A stretch of 64,000 nucleotides of DNA from Bacteroidota bacterium (GCA_022709385.1 JAKLIX010000003.1:62001-126000), one strand, 5' to 3'; numbered from the stretch's first letter, positions 33,209 to 42,463 are shown. Notes: generated by a model from the letters alone, not told the origin. Numbers and translations: made by a program.

Positions 33209-34471
33209 ATGACGAAAAAGACTTTCCTGCGTTTTGTCCTGCCTGCGATCATCATCCTGCTCCTGATCTGGTGGCTGGGCAGCACCCTCGGCAAGGAGGA
33301 AAAATCCATCACCGCGAAGGTTAAAGCAGGTGATTTTCAGATTTACGTCACTACTACCGGGGAACTGGAAGCGAAAAGCTCGGAAAAGATTTATGGTCCT
33401 GCCGGCCTGAGACGTGTGGGAATCTGGCAGGTGAAAATTGAAAATATCATTCCCGAAGGAACCGTGGTCGATTCAGGAGCCTTTGTCGCCGATCTCGACC
33501 GGACCGAAATCTCCAACAGACTGAAAGACAAACAGACTGAGCTCGAGAAACTTCAGTCGCAATATACCAAAACCCGGCTCGATACTTCCCTGGAACTCCG
33601 GAATGCCAGGGATGAACTTATCAATCTCAAATACGCAATGGAAGAAGCCAGGATCACCCTGGAACAATCCAGGTTTGAACCGCCTGCTACGATCCGCCAG
33701 GTGACCATTGATCTGGAAAAACAGGAAAGAAATTATGAACAGGCCAAAAAGAATTACCAGCTGAAGCTCGAAAAGGCTAAAGCCAATATGGCCGAAGTGT
33801 CCGCTTCACTCCAGCAGGTTCAGAGGAATTATGACGATCTGCTGGAAGTGGTCGAACAGTTTACCGTTAAAGCGCCCAGCCCGGGAATGGTCATTTACCG
33901 CAGAAACTGGGATGGAGGGAAACAGGGTATCGGTTCTACCCTCAGCGCATGGGACAACACGGTGGCCACGCTCCCGGACCTGAAGGAAATGATATCGAAA
34001 ACCTATGTTAATGAAATAGATATCAGTAAAGTGAAGGTAAACCAGGAAGTGCAGATCGGTGTGGATGCATTCCCGGATAAAAAATATTCTGGTAAAGTGA
34101 TGGAGGTTGCCAATATCGGAGAACAGATGCGCAATACAAACGCCAAGGTCTTTGAAGTGAAAATCAAGGTCAATGAATATGACTCTATCCTGAGACCGGC
34201 CATGACAACCAAAAACACCATCATTACCTCTGTGATCCCCAAAGTCCTTTTTGTCCCGATAGAAGCTATCCACAACAATGACAGCCTGACCTATGTGTTC
34301 AGGCTGGACGGGAAAAGGGTCAGCCGGCAGGAAGTGAAAGTGGGACAAAGCAACGACAACGAGATTGTGATCACCGAAGGACTGAAAGAGAACGATGAAG
34401 TGCTGCTGAACATGCCTGAGGAAGCGGATAAGATCAGAATCAGCCGTTTACAGAAATCCGGCAAAAAGTGA
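33209..34471 (+). CDS. HlyD/MacA-like periplasmic adaptor protein
   Basis: This 420-residue membrane-fusion protein has one N-terminal membrane anchor (about 5-26; FLRFVLPAIIILLLIWWLG), a lipoyl/barrel-sandwich half, a long coiled-coil hairpin (about 105-220; NRLKDKQTELEKLQSQY, then LKLEKAKANMAEVSASL), then the second lipoyl half and beta-barrel (FTVKAPSPGMVIYRRN). It would bridge the inner-membrane permease and the TolC-like channel encoded next. The stop overlaps the permease GTG start by 4 bases. Confidence 0.9.
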   Translation: MTKKTFLRFVLPAIIILLLIWWLGSTLGKEEKSITAKVKAGDFQIYVTTTGELEAKSSEKIYGPAGLRRVGIWQVKIENIIPEGTVVDSGAFVADLDRTEISNRLKDKQTELEKLQSQYTKTRLDTSLELRNARDELINLKYAMEEARITLEQSRFEPPATIRQVTIDLEKQERNYEQAKKNYQLKLEKAKANMAEVSASLQQVQRNYDDLLEVVEQFTVKAPSPGMVIYRRNWDGGKQGIGSTLSAWDNTVATLPDLKEMISKTYVNEIDISKVKVNQEVQIGVDAFPDKKYSGKVMEVANIGEQMRNTNAKVFEVKIKVNEYDSILRPAMTTKNTIITSVIPKVLFVPIEAIHNNDSLTYVFRLDGKRVSRQEVKVGQSNDNEIVITEGLKENDEVLLNMPEEADKIRISRLQKSGKK

Positions 34472-35823
34472 AACGCTATCTTTATACATTTAACATCTCG
34501 CTTGAAGCGGTCTTTATCAACAAATCAAGGTCGTTGCTGACCGCGCTCGGGATCATCTTCGGGGTTGCCGCGGTGATTTCAATGATGGCCATCGGTGCCG
34601 GGGCAAAGCAGGAAATCCTAGACCAGATCAAACTCGTCGGGGTCAACAACATCATTGTTAAACCCAAAATCAAAGGGAAACAGGATCAGGAAAACCAGGA
34701 TGCGGAACAACAGGGAAAGGAAAGCAAGGATAAATTCAGCCCCGGCCTGACACTGAAAGATGCCGAATCTTTCCGGATGTATATACCTACAATTCAAAAG
34801 GTTAGTCCCGAGGTCAATTACGAAACCTTTATCATCAAGGACGGTGTCCGCAGCCCGGCCAGGCTCAGCGGGGTTACGCCGGATTTTTTCAGCATGTTCG
34901 GATTAACCGTCCACCAGGGAATGATGTTCAACCATGAACAACTGACAATGGGAAAGCCGGTCTGCATCATTGGCCCGATGGTGAAATCCAGGTTGTTCAA
35001 ACAACAGGATCCCATGGGGCAGTATATTAAATGCGGTCATGTGTGGTTGCAGGTAATCGGGGTGCTTGAAAACAGGAATGTGACCAAAAACGCCACCGAA
35101 AACCTGGATATCAGCGATTATAACAATACCATCTATGCACCGATTCAAACCCTGTTGCTCAGATTCCAGAACCGGAGTGTAGTCAATCCCGACAGCGAAG
35201 GAGGTGAGGATACTTATTACGGTGGAGATTTTGCTGTCAGCTTTTCATCTTCCGGTGAAGCCGGAGACCATCAGAATGAACTCGACAAGATAGTGGTTCA
35301 GGTGAAGGAGAGTGAACAGATCGGACCTACCACCGCCTTGCTCAACAGGATGCTGTTGCGGCGGCATCAGCAGGTGGAGGACTTTGAGATCAAGATACCG
35401 GAATTACTGCTTAAGCAGGAGCAGCGGACCAAGGACATCTTCAATATCGTGCTGGGTGTGATTGCGGGTATTTCCCTGCTGGTTGGCGGAATCGGCATCA
35501 TGAACATCATGCTGGCAAGTGTGATGGAAAGGATTAAGGAAATCGGGGTGAGGATGGCCATGGGGGGAACCCGGAAAGACATTACCGTGCAATTCCTGCT
35601 GGAGGCCACCCTGATCAGTCTGACCGGTGGGGTGATCGGAATCCTGGTAGGTGTGATCCTGGCGAAACTCATTATGCAATTAACGGGTATTCTGACAATC
35701 ATTTCCGGCATTTCCATCTTTTTATCGTTCGGTGTATCAGCTTTTGTCGGCATACTGTTTGGTTATATGCCTGCCCGAAGGGCAGCCTCACAGGATCCCG
35801 TAGAATCTCTCCGCTATGAATAA
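34468..35823 (+). CDS. MacB-like ABC transporter permease (no ATPase domain)
   Basis: This 451-residue protein has an N-terminal membrane helix (about 15-40), a large periplasmic MacB_PCD domain (about 45-310) and three membrane segments in a C-terminal FtsX domain (about 325-445; GISLLVGGIGIMNIMLASVMERIKEIGVRMAMG). It belongs to the type VII ABC superfamily, which uses mechanotransmission to drive export or lipoprotein release. MacB itself has a fused ATPase; here there is none, and no ATPase gene is adjacent. GTG at 34468 is chosen because GTGA overlaps the previous stop. Confidence 0.9.
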   Translation: MKRYLYTFNISLEAVFINKSRSLLTALGIIFGVAAVISMMAIGAGAKQEILDQIKLVGVNNIIVKPKIKGKQDQENQDAEQQGKESKDKFSPGLTLKDAESFRMYIPTIQKVSPEVNYETFIIKDGVRSPARLSGVTPDFFSMFGLTVHQGMMFNHEQLTMGKPVCIIGPMVKSRLFKQQDPMGQYIKCGHVWLQVIGVLENRNVTKNATENLDISDYNNTIYAPIQTLLLRFQNRSVVNPDSEGGEDTYYGGDFAVSFSSSGEAGDHQNELDKIVVQVKESEQIGPTTALLNRMLLRRHQQVEDFEIKIPELLLKQEQRTKDIFNIVLGVIAGISLLVGGIGIMNIMLASVMERIKEIGVRMAMGGTRKDITVQFLLEATLISLTGGVIGILVGVILAKLIMQLTGILTIISGISIFLSFGVSAFVGILFGYMPARRAASQDPVESLRYE

Positions 35824-37324
35824 AGCCGGATTAATAAGATTATTCAGGGCAATGGCCGGTTTAGGACTCCTCTGTGGACTTCTTTGTATTTCCGGGCATT
35901 TGTCAGGACAGGAATCCGTCAGATTGAACCTGGATGAGGTGATGAGCATGGCGCATTCCCAGAGCAGGGAAGCATTGTCGGCCAAACACCGCTTCAGGTC
36001 GAGTTACTGGGAATACCGGACTTTCCGTACCCAGTATCTTCCCATGCTCAATCTGAATACGACCCTTCCTTCCCTGAGGCGCAGCATTATCAAGTATACG
36101 ACCCTTCAGGGGAATGATATCTTTGTGGAACAAAGCGTAGCCAATTACAGCCTCGAAATGACGCTCAGTAAAACCCTGGGTTTTACCGGAGGCAGTGTCT
36201 TCCTGCGTTCGGGCCTCGACCGTATCGATAATCTCTCGGATTCCACTTTTTCAACCTACCTTTCCAACCCTGTCACACTCGGTATCTCTCAGCCCGTGCT
36301 GGCATACAATCCATACCGTTGGGACAATAAAATAGAACCCATCAGGTACAGGGAAGCGAGGCAGCGATACCTGGAAGATGCAGAACAGGTGAGCATCTCG
36401 GCCATTAATAATTTTTTCGATCTGTTGCAGGCCCAGCTTTCCCTGAAGATTGCCCTGACCAATGAAGCCAATTACGATACGCTTTTCAAGATTGCACAGG
36501 GACGCTACAACCTGGGCCGGATCGCCGAGAATGACCTGTTGCAGCTCGAACTGAGTTTCCTCAAAGCCAGGGCGGAGGTGGAGAATGCCCGTCTCGGGCT
36601 TGGAATGAATGTATCAAAGTTAAAAGCTTTCCTGCGTTTGCCTGAACAGCAGGAAGTGAGTCTTGTGTTGCCCGGACCGGCGAATACGCTGGTGGTGGAT
36701 CTGCAGCAGGCAGTGCAGGTTGCCAGGGCCAACCGCTCTGATATTGCGGGATATGAAAGAAGAGAACTCGAAGCGGAAAGCGAGGTGCACAAGGCAAGGC
36801 TGCAGAACCGCTTTAATGCCAATCTATACGCTGAGTACGGACTGACACAGAGTGCAAGAGAATTGAATGAGGTGTATCAAAATCCACAGGACGGGCAGGT
36901 GCTGGCTTTTGGGATCCAGATTCCCATCCTCGACTGGGGCCTCGCTAGAGGAAAAATAAAGATGGCTGAATCGAACCGGGAGCTTGTTCGCACCACCATC
37001 GAACAGGAACGTATCGCTTTTGAACAGGAAGTGTATCTGAAGGTGATGCAGTTCAATATGCAGCAGAACCAGCTCATGCTCGCCGCAAAGGCTGATACCG
37101 TGGCGCAGAAACGCTACTATGTTACCAAACAGCGCTATCTTATCGGCAAAATCGATATCACGGAACTCAACATCGCCCAAACAGAAACCGACAATGCCCA
37201 GCTGGGGTACATCACCGCCCTGAGAAATTTCTGGAAAACTTACTTTGAGCTGAGAAAACTGACTCTCTTCGACTTTCTTCTAAACAGGGAAATAGAGGTG
37301 GATTTCAAAAGCATTTACCGTTGA
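35816..37324 (+). CDS. TolC family outer-membrane efflux channel protein
   Basis: This 502-residue protein has a signal peptide (about 1-31, ending GHLSGQ) and two outer-membrane efflux (OEP) repeats made of long helices with heptad patterns (about 40-250 and 270-480). It would form the trimeric outer-membrane exit for the adaptor and permease encoded just upstream; its start overlaps the permease stop by 8 bases. The substrate of the system cannot be read from sequence. The 158 bases that follow, up to the peroxiredoxin, contain no gene and no clear terminator. Confidence 0.92.
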   Translation: MNKAGLIRLFRAMAGLGLLCGLLCISGHLSGQESVRLNLDEVMSMAHSQSREALSAKHRFRSSYWEYRTFRTQYLPMLNLNTTLPSLRRSIIKYTTLQGNDIFVEQSVANYSLEMTLSKTLGFTGGSVFLRSGLDRIDNLSDSTFSTYLSNPVTLGISQPVLAYNPYRWDNKIEPIRYREARQRYLEDAEQVSISAINNFFDLLQAQLSLKIALTNEANYDTLFKIAQGRYNLGRIAENDLLQLELSFLKARAEVENARLGLGMNVSKLKAFLRLPEQQEVSLVLPGPANTLVVDLQQAVQVARANRSDIAGYERRELEAESEVHKARLQNRFNANLYAEYGLTQSARELNEVYQNPQDGQVLAFGIQIPILDWGLARGKIKMAESNRELVRTTIEQERIAFEQEVYLKVMQFNMQQNQLMLAAKADTVAQKRYYVTKQRYLIGKIDITELNIAQTETDNAQLGYITALRNFWKTYFELRKLTLFDFLLNREIEVDFKSIYR

Positions 37325-37482
37325 GATTAAACAATTCTTTTTTCCCATTCTCCGGCTTAAACAATCGGAAATCTTCCTTGTTTATGTAGGGGGATTTGAA
37401 GCGGTTTGGCTGAACCCGGCCCCTTCATCCTATCATAAAGAGCTTACATTGAATTTATTAACTAATTAAATTACAGATTATT

Positions 37483-38115
37483 ATGTCAGTACTTGTAGGA
37501 AAAAAAGCGCCTCATTTCAGTGCGGATGCCGTTGTAAACGGAGGAGACTTCGTCGAGAATTTCAGCCTCGACCAGTACCTCGGGAAAAAACATGTCATTT
37601 TCTTCTTTTATCCTTTGGATTTCACTTTTGTTTGTCCCACCGAAATTCTGGCCTTCCAGGAAAAACACAACGAGTTTGAGAAAAGGAATGTGGCCGTTGT
37701 CGGCTGTTCCATCGATTCCAAATTCTCTCACTGGGCCTGGCTGAACACCGAATTAAAGGATGGTGGGATCAAGGGTGTGAAATTCCCCATTGTTTCTGAC
37801 CTCTCGAAAACCATTTCCACCAATTACGATGTCCTTGCAGGCGATTATGATTACAACGACAACGGTGAGATGAAGTTCGACGGTGCACCTGTTGCTTACC
37901 GCGGTTTATTCCTGATTGACAAAAATGGTATTGTCAGGCATCAGGTTGTCAACGATCTTCCTTTGGGCAGAAGTGTCACCGAAGCCTTGAGAATGGTGGA
38001 TGCACTGCAGCATTTTGAAGAGAACGGCGAGGTTTGCCCGGCCGACTGGCACAAGGGTGAGGAAGCCATGAAGGCTACCCATGAAGGTGTCGCTGAATTT
38101 CTGGGTAAGAAGTAA
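37483..38115 (+). CDS. Peroxiredoxin, typical 2-Cys (AhpC/Prx1 type)
   Basis: This 210-residue thiol peroxidase reduces hydrogen peroxide and organic peroxides. The peroxidatic Cys is C51 in FVCPTEI and the resolving Cys is C185 in GEVCPADW. The C-terminal tail after C185 is extended (ATHEGVAEFLGKK), as in Prx1-like enzymes sensitive to over-oxidation. It stands alone and no ahpF lies nearby, so the thioredoxin system probably recycles it. Confidence 0.95.
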   Translation: MSVLVGKKAPHFSADAVVNGGDFVENFSLDQYLGKKHVIFFFYPLDFTFVCPTEILAFQEKHNEFEKRNVAVVGCSIDSKFSHWAWLNTELKDGGIKGVKFPIVSDLSKTISTNYDVLAGDYDYNDNGEMKFDGAPVAYRGLFLIDKNGIVRHQVVNDLPLGRSVTEALRMVDALQHFEENGEVCPADWHKGEEAMKATHEGVAEFLGKK

Positions 38116-38137
38116 TCTTGCTGCTGTCTGTTAAGGA

Positions 38138-38878
38138 TCAATCATCCGCCTTCAGGCCCTTGCTTTGAAGGAGGGTCCAGAACATCTTGCGGTAGGATTC
38201 CCCGATGGGAATTTGGTGTTCGTTGATGCGGATGTGGTTACGCTCGATGGCCTGAACTTTTTCGAGCGCCACGATATATGATTTGTGAACCCTCACAAAG
38301 AGTTCAGCCGGAAGCAGTTGTTCCATTTTTACGAAGCTCATCAGGGTCATCACCCGTTTCTCTGTGGTGTGTATCCTCAAATAATCCTTCATCCCTTCGA
38401 TGAAAAGGATATCTCTGAAATTGATCTTTTCGAGCCGGTATTCGGTCTTGACAAAAATGAACTCGTCCCGCTTATCATGAACCACGGTTTCTGGCGGCTT
38501 CAGCTGTTGTTTCTGCCGTGTCTGCAGCATTTCATACACTTTATCGACGGACTTCAGAAACCGGTCAAAAGCGATGGGTTTCAGCAGGTAATCGCATACA
38601 TCCAGGTCGTAACCCCTGAGGGCAAACTGATGGTAGGCCGTGGTGAAGATCACCCTGGGGTGGATCTTCAGGGACTCCAGCATCTGGATGCCGCTTAGCC
38701 CTTCCATCTGAATATCGAGGAACATCAGGTCGGTATCATGCTCTTTCAGGTATTCAACGGCACTGATGGCATTGTCGAACTTGGCTTCCAGTTTCAGAAA
38801 AGGGACCCTCGAAATATAATCTTCCATTTTTTCGAGGGCCAGCGGTTCGTCATCGATGGCAATACAACGGATGATCAT
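38138..38878 (-). CDS. LytTR-type response regulator
   Basis: This 246-residue regulator has a receiver domain (1-120) with acidic pocket D9/D10, phosphoacceptor D55 (MFLDIQMEG) and the conserved Lys (LLKPIAFDRF), followed by a LytTR DNA-binding domain (about 140-240; FIFVKTEYRLEKINFRDILFIEG, then VRVHKSYIVAL). It is coupled to the upstream histidine kinase: its ATG overlaps the kinase TGA by 4 bases. Target genes are unknown. Confidence 0.95.
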   Translation of the reverse strand: MIIRCIAIDDEPLALEKMEDYISRVPFLKLEAKFDNAISAVEYLKEHDTDLMFLDIQMEGLSGIQMLESLKIHPRVIFTTAYHQFALRGYDLDVCDYLLKPIAFDRFLKSVDKVYEMLQTRQKQQLKPPETVVHDKRDEFIFVKTEYRLEKINFRDILFIEGMKDYLRIHTTEKRVMTLMSFVKMEQLLPAELFVRVHKSYIVALEKVQAIERNHIRINEHQIPIGESYRKMFWTLLQSKGLKADD

Positions 38879-39918
38879 TGGTCAAAGAGGATGAGTTCAA
38901 CGATAAAACGGCCTTCATCGCTGCGGAGGGTCAGGTCATGTTTTCCCGGATACAGCAGTTCCAGCCTGCGGGTTACATTTCTTAACCCGATGCCGCCCGT
39001 AATATCTTTCATGCCTGCCGGATCTGCCTGCATATAATTGATCACCTTCAGTCTGATGGAGGTTTCTCCCACCACCAGGTCAACTTCTATTCCCTTTTCC
39101 CGGCTTTTTTTCTCTCCATGCTTGAAGGCATTCTCGATAAACGGGATGAAAAGCATGGGTGCGACAGCCCTGCCGCCGGGATCACCCGTGATGCGGAAGG
39201 TGCAAATTCCCGGGTCTTTGATCCTGAGCCGTTGCAGGTCGATGTAGCTTCTCAGGTAATCGATCTCCTTCTGCAGGGGCACAGTGTCTGAATTGGCCTC
39301 GTAGAGCATGTACCGCATGATCTCCGACAATTTGACGATGGCGTCGGAAGCAACTTCGGATTCTCGGCTGACAAGGGTATGGATGTTGTTGAGGGTGTTG
39401 AAAAGGAAATGAGGGCTCACCTGGCTGCGCAACAGGGCCAACTCGCTCGCCTGGTTCTGGCGCTCGAGCTCATTTTTCTGCTTTTGAGTGAAATACCACT
39501 GCTTCAGCAATTTGATGGATGCAGCCAGAAATACGATGATGTTGATGTTGATGGCCAGCATGAACATCGATGGATGCCAGAAGGGGATCTCCTTCATTGG
39601 TAATCCCCAGTCCACCACCCGGTCTGCAAGGTACATGTTAAGTGCCCGTTCGGCGATCAACACCAGGGCGCAGGTCAGGATAAACACCAAAAAGAAGGAA
39701 AAATACCTGCCCCTGAACAGGAAGCGCGGAATCAGGAAATACAGTACAAAGTAAGTCCAGCCCATATCCACCGGCAGGGTGAACAGCAGCGAGAGAAAGG
39801 TTTTGAAATATGCTCCCTTGTTGTATAAACCGAAGGTGAAGGTAAAAGCTCCGATTACAAAGATCCAGAATAGGATGTGGAGGAGAAGGCGGTGGTTGTT
39901 TCTGATCAGGCGATGCAT
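38875..39918 (-). CDS. LytS/YehU-like sensor histidine kinase
   Basis: Four membrane segments (about 11-30, 38-62, 73-95, 116-138) without a visible sensor domain are followed by a short coiled coil and a His_kinase domain with phosphoacceptor H170 in SPHFLFNTLNN. The ATP-binding site includes PFIENAFKHG and GGIGLRNVTRRL. I chose the ATG at 39918, which starts directly before the first membrane helix; the longer form from 39990 adds 24 residues that cover a promoter-like TACTTTCG. It signals to the LytTR regulator encoded downstream. Confidence 0.92.
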   Translation of the reverse strand: MHRLIRNNHRLLLHILFWIFVIGAFTFTFGLYNKGAYFKTFLSLLFTLPVDMGWTYFVLYFLIPRFLFRGRYFSFFLVFILTCALVLIAERALNMYLADRVVDWGLPMKEIPFWHPSMFMLAININIIVFLAASIKLLKQWYFTQKQKNELERQNQASELALLRSQVSPHFLFNTLNNIHTLVSRESEVASDAIVKLSEIMRYMLYEANSDTVPLQKEIDYLRSYIDLQRLRIKDPGICTFRITGDPGGRAVAPMLFIPFIENAFKHGEKKSREKGIEVDLVVGETSIRLKVINYMQADPAGMKDITGGIGLRNVTRRLELLYPGKHDLTLRSDEGRFIVELILFDQ

Positions 39919-40044
39919 TGATCCTGAATTTTTTGCGAAAGTAGGGTAAAAATAAGAAAAATGCCGGGAAGTACCATGACTAATAGACAAAGCATCGACA
40001 ATTCCATATCAAAACGTCAGGCAGGTCGATAAGCGGGATTCATT

Positions 40045-40815
40045 CTATTCCGACTTTTTTGCTTCTTCCCAGTAGACATCCATCTCCTCCAGGCTCATGT
40101 CGTGAAGGCTTCGTCCAGCATCTCTTGCCTTGTTCTCAAGGTATTGAAACCTTCTGATAAACTTTCGGTTGGTCCTTTCAAGCGCATCTTCGGGGTTTAC
40201 CCCTATAAACCTGGAATAATTGACCAGTGCAAAGAGCAGGTCTCCAAATTCATTCTCTATCTTCCGCAGGTCATGGCTGGCCGTCACTTCATGGTTCAGT
40301 TCTTCCAATTCCTCTCTCACTTTGTCGAACACCTGGTGAGGCTGTTCCCAGTCGAATCCCACGCCCCTGGCTTTTTCCTGTATACGGTAGGCTTTTACCA
40401 TGGCCGGAAGTGAAAGGGGAACCCCCTGTAATACAGACCGTTTCCCCTGACTTAGCTTGATCTTTTCCCAGTTTTCCTTCACCGTCTGGGCGTCCCTTGC
40501 CACGACATCACCGTATATATGGGGGTGACGGGTCACCAGTTTGTCGCAGATCCCTTCAAGCACATCTGCAATTTCAAATTCCCCTTTCTCCTGGGCAATT
40601 TTTGCATAAAAAACAATGTGAAGCATCAGGTCTCCCAGTTCCCCTTTCAGCTCCTGCAATTTATTTTCGAGGATGGCATCCGATAATTCATAGGTTTCCT
40701 CTATGGTAAGATAACGAAGGCTTTCAAGCGTCTGGGCCCGGTCCCACGGACACTGACTTCTGAGGTCGTCCATGATTTCCAGCAAACGGGCAAACGCACT
40801 GATACGGCGGTCCAT
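40045..40815 (-). CDS. mazG: Nucleoside triphosphate pyrophosphohydrolase
   Basis: This 256-residue protein has two MazG domains. The first begins at DLRSQCPWDRAQTLESLRYLTIEETYELSDAI, with the metal-binding acidic motif E-E-T-Y-E. The second lies at about 155-235 (VREELEELNHEV; IENEFGDLLFALVNYSRF). It hydrolyses nucleoside triphosphates to monophosphates and pyrophosphate for pool clean-up. The ATG at 40815 is chosen because a perfect -7 box lies just upstream and the longer form would span it. It is divergent from the epimerase gene. Confidence 0.94.
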   Translation of the reverse strand: MDRRISAFARLLEIMDDLRSQCPWDRAQTLESLRYLTIEETYELSDAILENKLQELKGELGDLMLHIVFYAKIAQEKGEFEIADVLEGICDKLVTRHPHIYGDVVARDAQTVKENWEKIKLSQGKRSVLQGVPLSLPAMVKAYRIQEKARGVGFDWEQPHQVFDKVREELEELNHEVTASHDLRKIENEFGDLLFALVNYSRFIGVNPEDALERTNRKFIRRFQYLENKARDAGRSLHDMSLEEMDVYWEEAKKSE

Positions 40816-40830
40816 GGCAGTGATTTTCAG

Positions 40831-40838
40831 CAAAGGTA
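40831..40838 (-). promoter_or_regulatory. Promoter -7 box (TACCTTTG) for mazG
   Basis: The minus strand reads TACCTTTG, 15 bases before the mazG ATG. It is mirrored by the same box on the plus strand 18 bases away. Confidence 0.6.
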
Positions 40839-40856
40839 CGGTAAAAGAGAATTCCC

Positions 40857-40864
40857 TACCTTTG
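40857..40864 (+). promoter_or_regulatory. Promoter -7 box (TACCTTTG) for the epimerase gene
   Basis: An exact TAnnTTTG match lies 16 bases before the ATG at 40881, giving a predicted leader of only about 12 bases. The sequence is identical to the divergent mazG box. Confidence 0.6.
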
Positions 40865-40880
40865 CCCAAACAAGCTTCGA

Positions 40881-41846
40881 ATGAAAAAGGCGCTTATTCT
40901 TGGTGCAGGTGGTTTCATCGGCAGTCACCTCGCCCGCTTCCTCAGGCAGCGCGGATATTTCGTGAGGGGTGTCGATCTGAAATACCCTGAGTTCAGCGAC
41001 ACCATGGCCCATGAGTTTGTGATCGGCGACCTTCGCGACCCCCTCCTGTGCAGCCAGGTGCTTGATATTCCCTTCGATGAAGTTTACCAGCTTGCCGCCG
41101 ATATGGGAGGCGCTGCCTATATCTTTACGGGTGAACATGATGCGGATGTCATGCATAATTCAGCCCTGATCAATATCAACATTTCTTATCAGGCAGCCCT
41201 GGTCAAAGCGGGCAAGATATTCTATTCTTCATCAGCCTGTGTTTATCCGGAATACAACCAGACAGATCCCGACAATCCCAAATGTGCCGAGGAATCCGCT
41301 TACCCTGCCATGCCCGACAGCGAATACGGCTGGGAGAAACTCTTCAGTGAACACCTGTACAGGGCATTTTCAAGGAATTACGGCCTGAATGTAAGGATCG
41401 CACGGTTTCACAACATTTTTGGACCCGAAGGGACATACGACGGGGGCAGGGAAAAGGCTCCCGCAGCCCTCTGCAGGAAGGTGGCCAGGGCCCGCAATGG
41501 ATCTTCCATAGAGGTGTGGGGCGATGGCCTGCAAACCCGTTCATTCCTCTATATCGACGAATGCCTTGATGGGATCAGGCGGCTGATGGATTCTGACTTT
41601 CCCGGACCGCTTAACATCGGTTCGGAGGAGATGATCAGCATTAACCGCCTGGCTGAAATGGTCATCGACATTTCAGGTAAGAACATTGAAATCCACAATA
41701 TTCCCGGCCCGGAAGGCGTCAGGGGAAGAAATTCGGATAATAAGCTGATCAGGAAGGTATTGCAGTGGGAACCATCCCTTCCCTTGCGTCATGGGATGGA
41801 AATAACCTACCGTTGGATTGCCGCTATGGTTGAAAAAGAAGGCTAA
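40881..41846 (+). CDS. GDP-mannose 3,5-epimerase-like NAD-dependent sugar epimerase
   Basis: This 321-residue extended SDR enzyme has the NAD motif GAGGFIGSH (8-16) and Y149-x3-K153. It retains the features that mark GDP-mannose 3',5'-epimerase: AADMGGAAYI, C120 in SSACVYPE and K192 in GGREKAPAALCRK (equivalents of plant C145 and K217, the acid/base pair for 3,5-epimerisation), and WGDGLQTRSFLYIDEC. In plants the enzyme leads to GDP-L-galactose; in bacteria the product probably enters surface polysaccharide. No other sugar-nucleotide gene is adjacent, so the substrate remains inferred. Its stop overlaps the convergent Nudix gene by 4 bases. Confidence 0.88.
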   Translation: MKKALILGAGGFIGSHLARFLRQRGYFVRGVDLKYPEFSDTMAHEFVIGDLRDPLLCSQVLDIPFDEVYQLAADMGGAAYIFTGEHDADVMHNSALININISYQAALVKAGKIFYSSSACVYPEYNQTDPDNPKCAEESAYPAMPDSEYGWEKLFSEHLYRAFSRNYGLNVRIARFHNIFGPEGTYDGGREKAPAALCRKVARARNGSSIEVWGDGLQTRSFLYIDECLDGIRRLMDSDFPGPLNIGSEEMISINRLAEMVIDISGKNIEIHNIPGPEGVRGRNSDNKLIRKVLQWEPSLPLRHGMEITYRWIAAMVEKEG

Positions 41847-42463
41847 AGGCAGTCCGGTGCTGCCATCTTCTCCCGGAGAAATTCACGCAGCGAGCGGTAA
41901 CTGTCTTTCATGATCACCTGAAGCGCAGCGGGTTCAAACCATGCCACTTTCGTTATGTGCTCCTCAGCCTGGGGGACAGGGGTTTCATCCCCTTCATGAT
42001 GCATCGTGAACCAATGCGTTTTTTTCAGGTTAAAGGCGTTCTTGTGATAATAAATATGGTAGGTGCAGCCGCTCTCACGGATCAGCCTGAGCTTGTGCAG
42101 CCCGGTCTCTTCGCATACTTCGCGCAGTGCACCGCTGGAAGGGGATTCGCCCTTTTTAAGTTTACCCTTTGGCAGATCCCACAATCCATTACGCTCAATC
42201 AGCAACAGGTGACCCTCAGGTGAAAATACCAGGCCTCCGCCCGCTAATACCACACGGCAGCTTGTGTTTATAACTTCTTCAGCCGGCCGCGAAAAAAGCA
42301 GACGGATATCCTCAGCCCCCTCTTTCCGGCTTAATTCCTGAAGAAGGGAAATAAAGTCAGCCGATTCCGTAATAACCACAGCACCCTCACGTTCAATATT
42401 GCCTCCGGGCTGTTCAGGCAGTAACAGTTTTTCCTTGAAATATATTTTGTAATTTTGCCGCAT
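41843..42463 (-). CDS. Nudix family hydrolase
   Basis: This 206-residue protein has a complete Nudix box at residues 100-122 (G-x5-E-x7-R-E-V-x-E-E-x-G-L), within a domain starting near residue 70. The first 65 residues are an extra N-terminal region with no motif that I recognise. The substrate cannot be predicted. Its start codon overlaps the pyrE start codon on the other strand (shared CATG), so the two promoters must lie inside each other's coding region or immediately beside it. Confidence 0.92.
   Translation of the reverse strand: MRQNYKIYFKEKLLLPEQPGGNIEREGAVVITESADFISLLQELSRKEGAEDIRLLFSRPAEEVINTSCRVVLAGGGLVFSPEGHLLLIERNGLWDLPKGKLKKGESPSSGALREVCEETGLHKLRLIRESGCTYHIYYHKNAFNLKKTHWFTMHHEGDETPVPQAEEHITKVAWFEPAALQVIMKDSYRSLREFLREKMAAPDCL
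42450..42457 (+). promoter_or_regulatory. Promoter -7 box (TAATTTTG) four bases before the pyrE start codon
   Basis: This exact TAnnTTTG match is followed by CCGC and the pyrE ATG, which predicts a transcript starting at the ATG. The box lies within the first codons of the divergent Nudix gene. Confidence 0.5.

Noticed and set aside
37325..37482. Search for an OxyR- or PerR-type site upstream of the peroxiredoxin
   Set aside because: No clear palindrome or -7 box could be seen in these 158 bases.
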